NCBI RefSeq assembly: GCF_946479715.1
Contig: NZ_CAMLHF010000128.1
Coordinates: 1-16,227 of the forward strand
Length of the DNA stretch: 16,227 nucleotides
Source: an uncultured Pedobacter sp.
GTDB taxonomy: Bacteria > Bacteroidota > Bacteroidia > Sphingobacteriales > Sphingobacteriaceae
Reading direction: 5' to 3'
The first letter of the stretch is position 1. The number at the start of each line of letters is the position of its first letter. Shown piece by piece: positions 6,875 to 12,766 of the stretch. Made by a program: the position numbers and the translations under genes. The notes below the pieces were generated by a model that searched no databases, was not told the origin of the DNA, and saw only the letters and a list, made by a program, of their open reading frames with translations.

Positions 6875-7327
6875 ATGGAAACTCAAACCAACTCACCACA
6901 AGTAGATGCAAATTTAGATGTTTGCGAAACCTATCCACAGGATTTGATCAACGCTGGGAAACCCATCACCGAAGCAAAGGCAAGACAAGGTATTACAGAC
7001 TATCTGGCCACCACAACCGGCCCGAATGATCCTAAAAATATTTTCGGTTTTGAATACGGATTGAACACACTCCGTACCTTTATGGAAGAGATTGATGCCT
7101 ATAATAAAAACGCAGGAGAGAAGATTGTAGCTGTTCGGATTTATCATGCTATAACGATTCGCGATAATGATACTACCAAAACCCCTAAAAGAGATGAAAT
7201 TTTAGTGCCGGTTCTTGAAAGTGGTAATGATTTGTATAAGGTGGCACCTATAGTTGGCCCCCCGATTATCGTAGGCGACACAAGGCCATGCCCAAATCAA
7301 TGTAAATTCACGCTCTTAACAGAATAA
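6875..7327 (+). CDS. Small soluble protein with C-terminal RPCPxxC motif, first gene of sensor cassette
   Basis: This 150-residue protein has no signal peptide or membrane helix. I do not recognise a named family. An N-terminal segment with an isolated Cys (C17) is followed by an amphipathic region (ITEAKARQGITDYLATT, 31-47), a hydrophobic-polar core (FGFEYGLNTLRTFMEEIDAYN, then EKIVAVRIYHAITIRD) suggesting a compact mixed alpha/beta fold, and a tail with RPCPNQC holding C139 and C143. The CxxxC pair could bind metal or form a redox-active disulphide, but this is inference. It is the first gene of a cassette, seven bases upstream of the seven-helix protein gene and in line with the kinase and regulator genes, which argues for a role in signal input or as a reporter of the pathway. 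The start is the only ATG near the beginning of the frame; ATTAAC precedes it and no Shine-Dalgarno is evident. Confidence 0.75.
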   Translation: METQTNSPQVDANLDVCETYPQDLINAGKPITEAKARQGITDYLATTTGPNDPKNIFGFEYGLNTLRTFMEEIDAYNKNAGEKIVAVRIYHAITIRDNDTTKTPKRDEILVPVLESGNDLYKVAPIVGPPIIVGDTRPCPNQCKFTLLTE

Positions 7328-7334
7328 ATTACTA

Positions 7335-7988
7335 ATGCCGGATCTTAGAGACACTATTTTTTTTATCTCATCGGTATCAGATGTCTCTGAGATCCTGCCT
7401 TTAACCGCATGGTTGTTTGTTGCTCAAAAAAAAATGCCCTACACGTTATTGGGTATATTATTTCTTATCTCCTCGATATTAAAAATATATTCATTAATTA
7501 CTGCCGAACTGCATATCAATAATATGCCGGCATTTCACCTGCTAGCTTTAGTAGAAATTGCACTGGTTTATTGCTTTTACAACCAATTGATTTTTAGAAG
7601 AATTCATTGGCTGGGCTTAATCGCAATATCACTTGTAAACATATTAAATACACTTTTTTTGCAGGATATCAATAGTTTTAATTCGCTTGCCTGGGCATTT
7701 AACATGATCTTGCTAATTGTGCTGGGGCTCATGTATTTTTATAAGATCTATAATGACGACGATGACTATACACCCTTAAACGAAAGACCAGCCTTTATCA
7801 TTACCTCAGGTTGGTTAATTTATGCATCCGGTGCACTTTTTACATATTTGCTGGGCACAGAAATATTATCTGGCACACCTGATGGATTTTATAAGAATGC
7901 CTGGGTTTTTCAATGTATTTCAAATATTCTTAAAAATGTTATTATAGGTTATGGTTTCTGGTTAATTGGAAAAAAATGTCTAACCTGA
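7335..7988 (+). CDS. Seven-helix integral membrane protein of the sensor cassette
   Basis: The 217-residue protein is almost entirely membrane-embedded. Hydrophobic segments fall at about residues 8-30, 36-55, 64-87, 91-109, 118-139, 152-174 and 190-213, giving seven predicted helices with short loops. One loop after the fifth helix is strongly acidic (NDDDDY, 140-145). There is no attached signalling domain. The gene begins seven bases after the small Cys-protein gene and overlaps the kinase gene by 13 bases, so translation is probably coupled. Since the kinase has only one membrane helix and no input domain, the simplest reading is that this protein detects the signal in the membrane and passes it to the kinase. 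It resembles, in topology only, the seven-helix input modules fused to other bacterial kinases. I recognise no enzyme motif; a transporter-like role is not excluded. Confidence 0.8.
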   Translation: MPDLRDTIFFISSVSDVSEILPLTAWLFVAQKKMPYTLLGILFLISSILKIYSLITAELHINNMPAFHLLALVEIALVYCFYNQLIFRRIHWLGLIAISLVNILNTLFLQDINSFNSLAWAFNMILLIVLGLMYFYKIYNDDDDYTPLNERPAFIITSGWLIYASGALFTYLLGTEILSGTPDGFYKNAWVFQCISNILKNVIIGYGFWLIGKKCLT

Positions 7989-8752
7989 TCTATCTTCTGC
8001 TGGGCACATCATCTATGGTACTCATGATGGTGGCAATTATTTGGTTTGTTTTTGCATTCCAGCGAAAACTTGCGGCCAAAGCAAAAGCCTATAAAGAAAT
8101 TGAAGAATTGATGCAAAAGCAGGAACTTAAGTCGGCATATGTGCTAATAGAGGCGCAGGAGCAGGAACGAAAAAGGATAGCTGCAGAATTACATGATAAT
8201 GTAGGTAGTTTACTTGCTACGCTAAAGATTTACAGTGATTTATCCGTAACTCATGCTGATCCTGATTACATCAAAGAATTGAACGGGAAAATGAATGTAA
8301 TAGCAGAGGATCTGGGTCTGGAAATCAGGAAACTTTCGCATAAACTAGATCTGAGGGCCTTGTCGGGTTTCGGACTAAAGGCTGCACTGCTACAACTTGC
8401 AGAAGCCATAAATGAATCAGGCAAGTTAAAGGTGCTGGCAGTTATCGATATAGCAAGTCCACTGCCCGAAGAAATATCCCTGCAACTGTACAGGATCATT
8501 CAGGAGCTATTTACGAATACCTTAAAACATGCGATGGCAAGTGAGGCAAGAATTGAAATTACGGTAATAGATCGTGACGTTACCTTGATTTATGAGGATA
8601 ATGGAAAAGGTTTTGATATCAACGATCAGGCATCAATGGGGATGGGAATAAGCAATATCAAATCAAGAGTGAGCCACATTAACGGAAAACTCACTTTCGA
8701 CTCTTTGTCTAATGGAATTACTTACATTATAGAAATCACAAACTATGGATGA
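7976..8752 (+). CDS. HisKA_3-type sensor histidine kinase without sensor domain
   Basis: A 258-residue kinase of the NarX/LiaS/DesK type that pairs with LuxR-type regulators. It has one N-terminal helix (about 4-27), a coiled-coil linker (32-65), the HisKA_3 dimerisation domain with phospho-acceptor H73 in ERKRIAAELHDNVGSLLA, and a HATPase domain with N-box N181 (NTLKHA), G1 DNGKG (208-212) and G2 GMGIS (222-226) motifs. All catalytic motifs look intact. There is no periplasmic loop, PAS or GAF, so it needs a partner for sensing; the preceding seven-helix protein, whose gene overlaps it by 13 bases, is the likely one. The response regulator gene overlaps its end by 8 bases, and the pair is almost certainly cognate. 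Confidence 0.92.
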   Translation: MSNLIYLLLGTSSMVLMMVAIIWFVFAFQRKLAAKAKAYKEIEELMQKQELKSAYVLIEAQEQERKRIAAELHDNVGSLLATLKIYSDLSVTHADPDYIKELNGKMNVIAEDLGLEIRKLSHKLDLRALSGFGLKAALLQLAEAINESGKLKVLAVIDIASPLPEEISLQLYRIIQELFTNTLKHAMASEARIEITVIDRDVTLIYEDNGKGFDINDQASMGMGISNIKSRVSHINGKLTFDSLSNGITYIIEITNYG

Positions 8753-9362
8753 GCTATTGATTTACATTGCAGATGATCATGCTATTTTTGTGGAGGGGCT
8801 TAGTGAAATACTAAAAGCACAGCCTCACCTTAAAATCATAGGAACGGCAACTGATGGCCAGGAGCTGGTTGAATTAATGTTGCAAAGAAAGGCTGATTTG
8901 GTAATTCTGGATATAAATATGCCCAAGCTTAATGGAATTCAGTGTACAGAATGGATCAAAAAAAATAGCCCTAAAACGAAGGTGGTTATATTAACCATGT
9001 TTCCTGAAAAGTCGTATATCGACCAATTGATTAAGGCAGGGGCCGATGGTTGTCTCTTAAAAAGCCGTGGAAGCAAGGATCTGTTAGAGGCCATAGAGCG
9101 GGTAATTGATAGTAAATCTTATTTTGACAGCATTACTGATTTTATTAATCCAATTGAACATCTACCTTATCACATAAGTGAAAGGGAAATTGAAATTATA
9201 CGCCTGGTTGTAAATGGGCTTACAAGTGCCGAAATAGCAGGTAAACTATTCATTTCAGAACATACAGTAAAAACGCATAGAAAAAATATCTTCAGAAAAA
9301 TGGGCATCAATAGCACAGGTCAGCTGGCTACATTTGCAATCAATAACGGGCTAATTGCTTAA
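8745..9362 (+). CDS. NarL/FixJ-family response regulator
   Basis: The 205-residue protein has a receiver domain (about 3-118) with acidic pocket residues D10 and D11, phospho-acceptor D56 in LVILDINMP, switch residue T84 and K106, and a C-terminal LuxR-type helix-turn-helix (about 144-201; SEREIEIIRLVVNGLTSAEIA, then SEHTVKTHRKNIFRKMG). This is the textbook NarL/FixJ arrangement; when phosphorylated these proteins dimerise and bind DNA inverted repeats. It overlaps the kinase gene by 8 bases and is the last gene of the cassette. The 7-2-7 inverted repeat upstream of the first cassette gene is a candidate binding site, which would make the cassette self-regulated. Its stop codon overlaps the stop of the convergent GNAT gene by a few bases, so transcripts must run into one another unless a terminator is hidden in the genes. 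Confidence 0.93.
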   Translation: MDELLIYIADDHAIFVEGLSEILKAQPHLKIIGTATDGQELVELMLQRKADLVILDINMPKLNGIQCTEWIKKNSPKTKVVILTMFPEKSYIDQLIKAGADGCLLKSRGSKDLLEAIERVIDSKSYFDSITDFINPIEHLPYHISEREIEIIRLVVNGLTSAEIAGKLFISEHTVKTHRKNIFRKMGINSTGQLATFAINNGLIA

Positions 9363-9853
9363 AAAGCCAGGTCATAACGTTGTTCAACAAGAGGTTTGCC
9401 AAAATCATTTGAAGGCTTTTCTTCTGTCAGTCTAAACCCAAATTTTTTGTAGAGGTGATGAGCTGCAGGTAAATGATCAGTCGTCCACAGATAGGCGTAT
9501 TTATATTTGCATTCTTTTGCAAAATCCATAAAAAGCTGCATCAGGGTGTTGCCCAGGCCTAATCCCCTGCATTCAGGCTCAAAATAGAAATAGCGTAACT
9601 GGGCGGTACTGTTTTCGCGGTGCATCAATAGCATAAAACCTACTATCTTATGCTCCTGTTCACATATCCATGCACGATCGAGCTCGGGATCATAATTTTT
9701 ATAAAATTCGTGCAGGCCCGAACCAACATAAGTTTCAAAGTTTACACCATAATTGTACTCGTCGCCATATATCTTGCCATGCCTGTACATTACATATCCC
9801 AGATCACCTGGTCTTATTTCTGTACGGATGGTAATGTCCTGTGTCTTTTCCAT
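9359..9853 (-). CDS. GNAT-family N-acetyltransferase (partner of MarR)
   Basis: This 164-residue cytosolic GNAT protein should transfer an acetyl group from acetyl-CoA to an amine. The acetyl-CoA pyrophosphate loop is clear at CRGLGLGN (95-102; R96, G97, G99, G101), followed by the usual helix and the LYKKFGFR motif (134-141). The N-terminal part (EIRPGDLGYVMYRHGKIYGDEY) and the end (FGKPLVEQRYDL) match the GNAT domain that in many bacteria is fused behind a MarR domain in one polypeptide. Here the two are separate: a marR gene lies upstream with only three bases between them, so they form an operon. The substrate is unknown. The ATG at 9853 gives a full-length domain. Confidence 0.9.
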   Translation of the reverse strand: MEKTQDITIRTEIRPGDLGYVMYRHGKIYGDEYNYGVNFETYVGSGLHEFYKNYDPELDRAWICEQEHKIVGFMLLMHRENSTAQLRYFYFEPECRGLGLGNTLMQLFMDFAKECKYKYAYLWTTDHLPAAHHLYKKFGFRLTEEKPSNDFGKPLVEQRYDLAF

Positions 9854-9856
9854 TTT

Positions 9857-10291
9857 TTATTTACTAATTTTTGAAAGAATATTTTGGATAGCCCCCATGT
9901 GTAAGATCAGCTCTTTAATCTCCTCGTTATTCAGTCTCTTCATGAGATCTGCAATTTGATTATCGCTGGCCTTATTGAGCTTTTCATACTCTTTTGCACC
10001 TGTAGCCGACAATGCAATCACTTGTATTCTCGCATCGGCATTATCTGATGTTTTTTCTATTAGGCCTTTTTTCTCAAAACTTAGCAATACCCTGCTTAAA
10101 TAGCTTTTGTCCATGTCTAACAGTTCAGTTATTGCTTTGGCACTGACTTTTTTAGCGTGATGGATCTCATACATTACCCTTACCTCTGGTAGTGTAAATT
10201 TGCTGTCAAGTAAGAATTTATCCAGCAAGCCGATCACTTTGGTGTAGTACCTGTTAAAAGCCCTGATTTTATCTACATCATGTTTATCCAT
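9857..10291 (-). CDS. MarR-family transcriptional regulator
   Basis: The 144-residue protein has the MarR winged-helix fold: N-terminal dimerisation helix (about 5-28), helix-turn-helix (about 48-72; SAKAITELLDMDKSYLSRVLL), and the wing with the DAR motif (D86, A87, R88) followed by IALSATG. MarR proteins are dimers that release DNA on binding phenolic or other small ligands or on oxidation. There is no Cys in the chain, which argues against thiol sensing. The start is set at the ATG at 10291; a TTG six bases upstream lies in the -7 box. A 19-bp palindrome in its promoter spacer fits autorepression. The gene is first in a two-gene operon with the GNAT gene and divergent from the SRPBCC gene. 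Confidence 0.92.
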   Translation of the reverse strand: MDKHDVDKIRAFNRYYTKVIGLLDKFLLDSKFTLPEVRVMYEIHHAKKVSAKAITELLDMDKSYLSRVLLSFEKKGLIEKTSDNADARIQVIALSATGAKEYEKLNKASDNQIADLMKRLNNEEIKELILHMGAIQNILSKISK

Positions 10292-10294
10292 AAA

Positions 10295-10325
10295 CAAAAG
10301 TAAATACTTTAGTTGACAAAGTCAA
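10295..10325 (-). promoter_or_regulatory. Promoter of the marR-GNAT operon
   Basis: On the minus strand TTG (10325-10323), a 20-base spacer and TACTTTTG (10302-10295) give a full -33/-7 match for Bacteroidota. The -7 box ends three bases before the ATG at 10291, so the transcript would be leaderless or nearly so. Confidence 0.6.
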
Positions 10326-10328
10326 CTA
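10310..10328. promoter_or_regulatory. 19-bp palindrome, candidate MarR operator
   Basis: TAGTTGAC-AAA-GTCAACTA: two perfect 8-bp arms around three bases. It covers the spacer and -33 element of the marR promoter, so a bound dimer would block RNA polymerase. Size and symmetry are typical of MarR operators. It also lies 68 bp upstream of the divergent SRPBCC start codon and may control that gene too. Confidence 0.7.
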
Positions 10329-10396
10329 GTTTGCAGCCATTTTCTTTAGGATTAGATTATAGGATAAAACCACTGAAACATTTCCTTTATTTGTAT

Positions 10397-10864
10397 ATGC
10401 CAATTATCAGAATTGAAACTTTCATAAATGCTGATCGGGCAACGGTCTTTGATCTTGCCAGAAGCATCGATCTTCATCAAATTTCAACGGTACATACCAA
10501 TGAAAGGGCTGTTGCAGGAAAGATGTCAGGGCTCATTGAATTAAATGAATCGGTGACATGGGAAGCCAGGCATTTTGGGATTGTACAGAGATTGAGTTCT
10601 AAAATAACTGAAATGAAATCTCCAGAATATTTTGTTGATGAAATGGTTTTCGGAGCTTTTAAGTCATTTAGGCACGAGCATATTTTTGAAACAAAGGAAA
10701 CTGGAACACTGATGACAGATGTTTTTAATTATGTTTCTCCGCTTGGGGTGTTGGGAAAACTGGCGAATGTGCTTTTTCTTAACCGATATGTAACAGATTT
10801 GCTGGTTCAAAGGAATAAAGTATTAAAGGAATATGGCGAAAAAATACGACCCGTTAACTTTTAG
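10397..10864 (+). CDS. SRPBCC-domain (START-like) protein
   Basis: A 155-residue protein of the SRPBCC/Bet v1-like fold, a helix-grip domain with a deep hydrophobic pocket for lipids or aromatic ligands. The N-terminal strand and helix (IRIETFINADRATVFDLARSIDLH, 4-27), the central SVTWEARHFGI segment (52-62), FRHEHIFE (91-98) and the long C-terminal helix carrying NRYVTDLLVQRNKVLKEY (129-146) are typical of the COG4276-type subgroup. The frame stays open upstream to 10313 but only through non-ATG starts inside the marR operator, so the ATG at 10397 is used. No catalytic role can be assigned. It is divergent from the marR-GNAT pair and shares a 105-bp spacer with it, hence possible co-regulation. 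Confidence 0.8.
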   Translation: MPIIRIETFINADRATVFDLARSIDLHQISTVHTNERAVAGKMSGLIELNESVTWEARHFGIVQRLSSKITEMKSPEYFVDEMVFGAFKSFRHEHIFETKETGTLMTDVFNYVSPLGVLGKLANVLFLNRYVTDLLVQRNKVLKEYGEKIRPVNF

Positions 10865-10930
10865 TCGCTGTGTAGTCATTTTGTATTATTTCCAGCTTTT
10901 AAAGGTAAATAAAGGCTATTGGACATGTGT

Positions 10931-10963
10931 GGCGTAAATATGTCGTAAACAAGTCGCAAAACA
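10931..10963 (+). repeat. Three direct repeats with 11-bp period
   Basis: The cores CGTAAA (10933-10938), CGTAAA (10944-10949) and CGCAAA (10955-10960) recur every 11 bases, each preceded by G(T/G). The array ends about 17 bases before a -7 element (10980-10987) that lacks a recognisable -33. Helically phased repeats in this place suggest binding of two or three regulator monomers side by side. Confidence 0.55.
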
Positions 10964-10979
10964 ATTTCGGTCTTAGTAA

Positions 10980-10987
10980 TACCTTTG
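10980..10987 (+). promoter_or_regulatory. -7 element of the XRE-DUF4870 gene
   Basis: TACCTTTG is a full match to TAnnTTTG. Initiation near 10993 favours the ATG at 11011 over the ATG at 10990. No TTG is found at the -33 position, which is occupied by the third direct repeat. Confidence 0.5.
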
Positions 10988-11010
10988 CCATGTACATAAA
11001 ACGTTCTAAA

Positions 11011-11616
11011 ATGAAAAATATAGACTTAGCAAAAAAGATTAAAGAACTACGCAGTCGCAAAGGCATGAGCCAGGAAGAGCTGGCTGAAAAATCTCAACTT
11101 AGCCTAAGAACAATTCAACGAATTGAGGGTGGAGAGACTGAAGCAAGAGGCGATACCTTACAACGTCTGGCAAAGGCTTTAACTGTAACTCCTGATGAAT
11201 TGATAGATTGGACAGAAAGTGAGGATAGAGGTTTTCTGGCTGTGCTAAATTTGTCCGCACTTAGTTTTATAGCTTTTCCAATACTGGGGATAGTAGTGCC
11301 GTTGGCACTGTGGATGCTCAAAAAAGATAAAATTAAATACATAAATGAGACCGGTAAAAGATTATTGAACTTTCAAATATCCTGGTGCATTTTAGTTATG
11401 TTCTTCTCTATTTTTCCTATGGTTATCCAAATCTTTCATATTGGCGGCTCAATATTTAGGGGATTTCGACTTTTTAATTTAGGAGCTATAGAATCATTTA
11501 TACTGATGGTGCCAATACTGTATGCTATTAATCTGGTTTTCATCATTGTAAATACAATAAGAAGTTACAATACCGGAAAAGTATTCTATCAGCCGGCTAT
11601 TCCTTTTTTAAGATAA
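11011..11616 (+). CDS. XRE-family HTH protein fused to a DUF4870-like membrane domain
   Basis: The 201-residue product joins a Cro/CI-type helix-turn-helix (about 6-63; KELRSRKGMSQEELAEKSQLS then TIQRIEGGETEARGDTLQRLA) to a membrane part with three predicted helices (about 76-103, 119-142 and 160-184). The KKDKIKYINETGKRLLNFQISW segment (104-125) is the hallmark of DUF4870. It is therefore a membrane-anchored DNA-binding protein, likely relaying a membrane state to a nearby promoter. The start at ATG 11011 is chosen from the -7 box upstream and because the HTH then starts directly. Three 11-bp-phased repeats in front of its promoter are candidate self-binding sites. Two exported-protein genes follow in the same direction. 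Function of DUF4870 is not established. Confidence 0.85.
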   Translation: MKNIDLAKKIKELRSRKGMSQEELAEKSQLSLRTIQRIEGGETEARGDTLQRLAKALTVTPDELIDWTESEDRGFLAVLNLSALSFIAFPILGIVVPLALWMLKKDKIKYINETGKRLLNFQISWCILVMFFSIFPMVIQIFHIGGSIFRGFRLFNLGAIESFILMVPILYAINLVFIIVNTIRSYNTGKVFYQPAIPFLR

Positions 11617-11630
11617 AAGTTCATTATCTT
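11610..11630 (+). terminator. Weak hairpin at the end of the XRE-DUF4870 gene
   Basis: AAGATAA (10-16) and TTATCTT (24-30 of the 11600s) form a 7-bp AT-rich stem around a 7-base loop that includes the stop codon in its first arm. It is followed by TAAGC, not a T-tract. It could be a partial terminator; TTATCTTTAA on the right arm may instead be part of a promoter for the next gene. Confidence 0.2.
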
Positions 11631-11653
11631 TAAGCAAACCAAATTGACCTCTT

Positions 11654-12187
11654 ATGTATTTAACCTCTCTCCTAAAAGCAGTTTTTATTATAGCTTGCTT
11701 TTTGATAATCAATACAGCTATGGCTCAAAGCAAGCAAACCGATACTTTAAATAAATTTACTGGTACATGGGGTGGAGTAGCCATAAAGCGGCTTAATGAA
11801 AGTGAAATCCATAGACCCTATTCCATAATCTGGAGAATTCATCGTATTAATAATTCAAAAAATCAAATTGAACTCACAGAAATAGGTCAAAGATTTGAAA
11901 GTTATGAAGAAATAGAAAAACCAAAGAAAGCGATTTACAAGGGGCACATTGATAAGGATACCCTCTCTATAGAAATCAGCAATCCTACAACAAATAACAA
12001 GTACCTGGTTAAATTAAGCCTTAACCAGAATGATCAACATTTTATGCTAATAGGTACTGTTGAGCCTATTGGAACTGATGATAGTTTGATGTTCTCATTG
12101 ACTAAATTTAACGATGACACCTCCAAATACGTGAAACCAAAAGACGAGGTTGAGGTAATAGTTATGCCCCCACCACCAAAAAACTAG
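11654..12187 (+). CDS. Hypothetical secreted protein
   Basis: A 177-residue protein with a clear Sec signal peptide: hydrophobic residues about 6-20 and a likely cleavage site AMA/Q after residue 24. The mature part begins with TDTLNKFTGTWGG, a start reminiscent of small lipocalin-like or extracellular beta-barrel domains, followed by alternating beta-type segments (IELTEIGQRFESY, KYLVKLSLNQNDQHFMLIGTV). It ends in a proline-rich tail (MPPPPKN). No Cys in the mature part. I recognise no family. It starts 37 bases after the XRE-DUF4870 gene and is followed after 14 bases by a second exported protein gene, so all three may be one transcript. Confidence 0.7.
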   Translation: MYLTSLLKAVFIIACFLIINTAMAQSKQTDTLNKFTGTWGGVAIKRLNESEIHRPYSIIWRIHRINNSKNQIELTEIGQRFESYEEIEKPKKAIYKGHIDKDTLSIEISNPTTNNKYLVKLSLNQNDQHFMLIGTVEPIGTDDSLMFSLTKFNDDTSKYVKPKDEVEVIVMPPPPKN

Positions 12188-12201
12188 ACACGAAGTCATA
12201 G

Positions 12202-12636
12202 ATGAAAACATTAATTCTATTTATTGGTGTGGTTTTCTTACTAGGCTATGCTCGTCTTGGTTATACTCCTGTAACTGAAAATAACTCTTGCGTAAAGCAG
12301 TATAATTCCAAATTAAAAAGAAATATTTATAGTTATGTAGATGAATTTCCCGAATTTCCTGGGGGTATTGAGGCATTGATGAAGTATATCAGGAAAAACA
12401 GGACAATTGACGAGAATTATATTCAAGGCACGCTTAAATTTGAGGTTATCATTGACGTTGATGGTACTGTTATCGATGAAAATATTCCTGGTAAGGAACC
12501 TGATGCTTATAGCATTTCGGATAAAGATCTACTCAAGATACTTCATGTGATGCCCAAATGGAAGCCAGGTAAATGCAAAAACAGGAATGTTCCGTTTCGA
12601 TACCCTTTCCTGATACACATTAACATAAGTTATTAA
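12202..12636 (+). CDS. Exported protein with TonB C-terminal-like domain
   Basis: The 144-residue protein has an N-terminal hydrophobic signal or anchor (about 3-19) and then a TonB-C-like domain. The FPEFPGGIEALMKYIRKN segment (49-66), the FEVIIDVDGTV strand pair (80-90) and the VMPKWKPGK motif (117-124) are the typical markers of Bacteroidota proteins carrying a TonB C-terminal domain. A full TonB would have a proline-rich spacer and contact ExbB/D and outer-membrane receptors. Here the spacer is very short (about 30 residues) and no exbB/D is near, so it is unlikely to energise transport directly; a periplasmic protein-binding role is more plausible. Two Cys in the mature region (C30, C125) could pair. 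Confidence 0.8.
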   Translation: MKTLILFIGVVFLLGYARLGYTPVTENNSCVKQYNSKLKRNIYSYVDEFPEFPGGIEALMKYIRKNRTIDENYIQGTLKFEVIIDVDGTVIDENIPGKEPDAYSISDKDLLKILHVMPKWKPGKCKNRNVPFRYPFLIHINISY

Positions 12637-12718
12637 GGTATGCCAAAATTATCAGAATAGAAACCTTCTAGAAGAGAGTTAGTCGATGTACTTATTATTT
12701 TACCTTTAACCAGTAGCG

Positions 12719-12749
12719 TTTTACACCTTACCATCGTTTTAGTGTAAAA
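12719..12749. repeat. 8-bp inverted repeat upstream of the lipoprotein gene
   Basis: TTTTACAC (12719-12726) and GTGTAAAA (12742-12749) are perfect complements around 15 bases, 17 bases before the start codon at 12767. A CGTTTTA direct repeat is overlaid with an 18-base period. It could be an operator or a leader hairpin; there is no T-tract on either side. Confidence 0.35.
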
Positions 12750-12766
12750 ACCAAATTAACAGCTTT

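Noticed and set aside
8745..9362. Response regulator as the partner of the GAF-PAS-PAS kinase at 4569-6596
   Set aside because: The regulator gene overlaps its own HisKA_3 kinase gene, the kinase type that pairs with LuxR-type regulators; the other kinase is divergent and of a different HisKA class.
10292..10297. TTG start for marR, adding two residues
   Set aside because: It is part of the TACTTTTG -7 element; the ATG at 10291 is preferred.
10313..10396. Upstream extension of the SRPBCC protein by 28 residues
   Set aside because: It would start inside the MarR palindrome with a non-ATG codon, and the SRPBCC fold begins at the ATG at 10397.
10931..10963. CRISPR array
   Set aside because: The 11-bp units are contiguous, with no unique spacers and no cas genes nearby.
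10927..11010. Upstream extension of the XRE-DUF4870 protein by 28 residues
   Set aside because: It would be encoded by the direct repeats and the -7 box; the HTH domain starts right after the ATG at 11011.
12665..12674. 10-bp palindrome CTTCTAGAAG
   Set aside because: Short and isolated; this length of symmetry is expected by chance in a window of this size.
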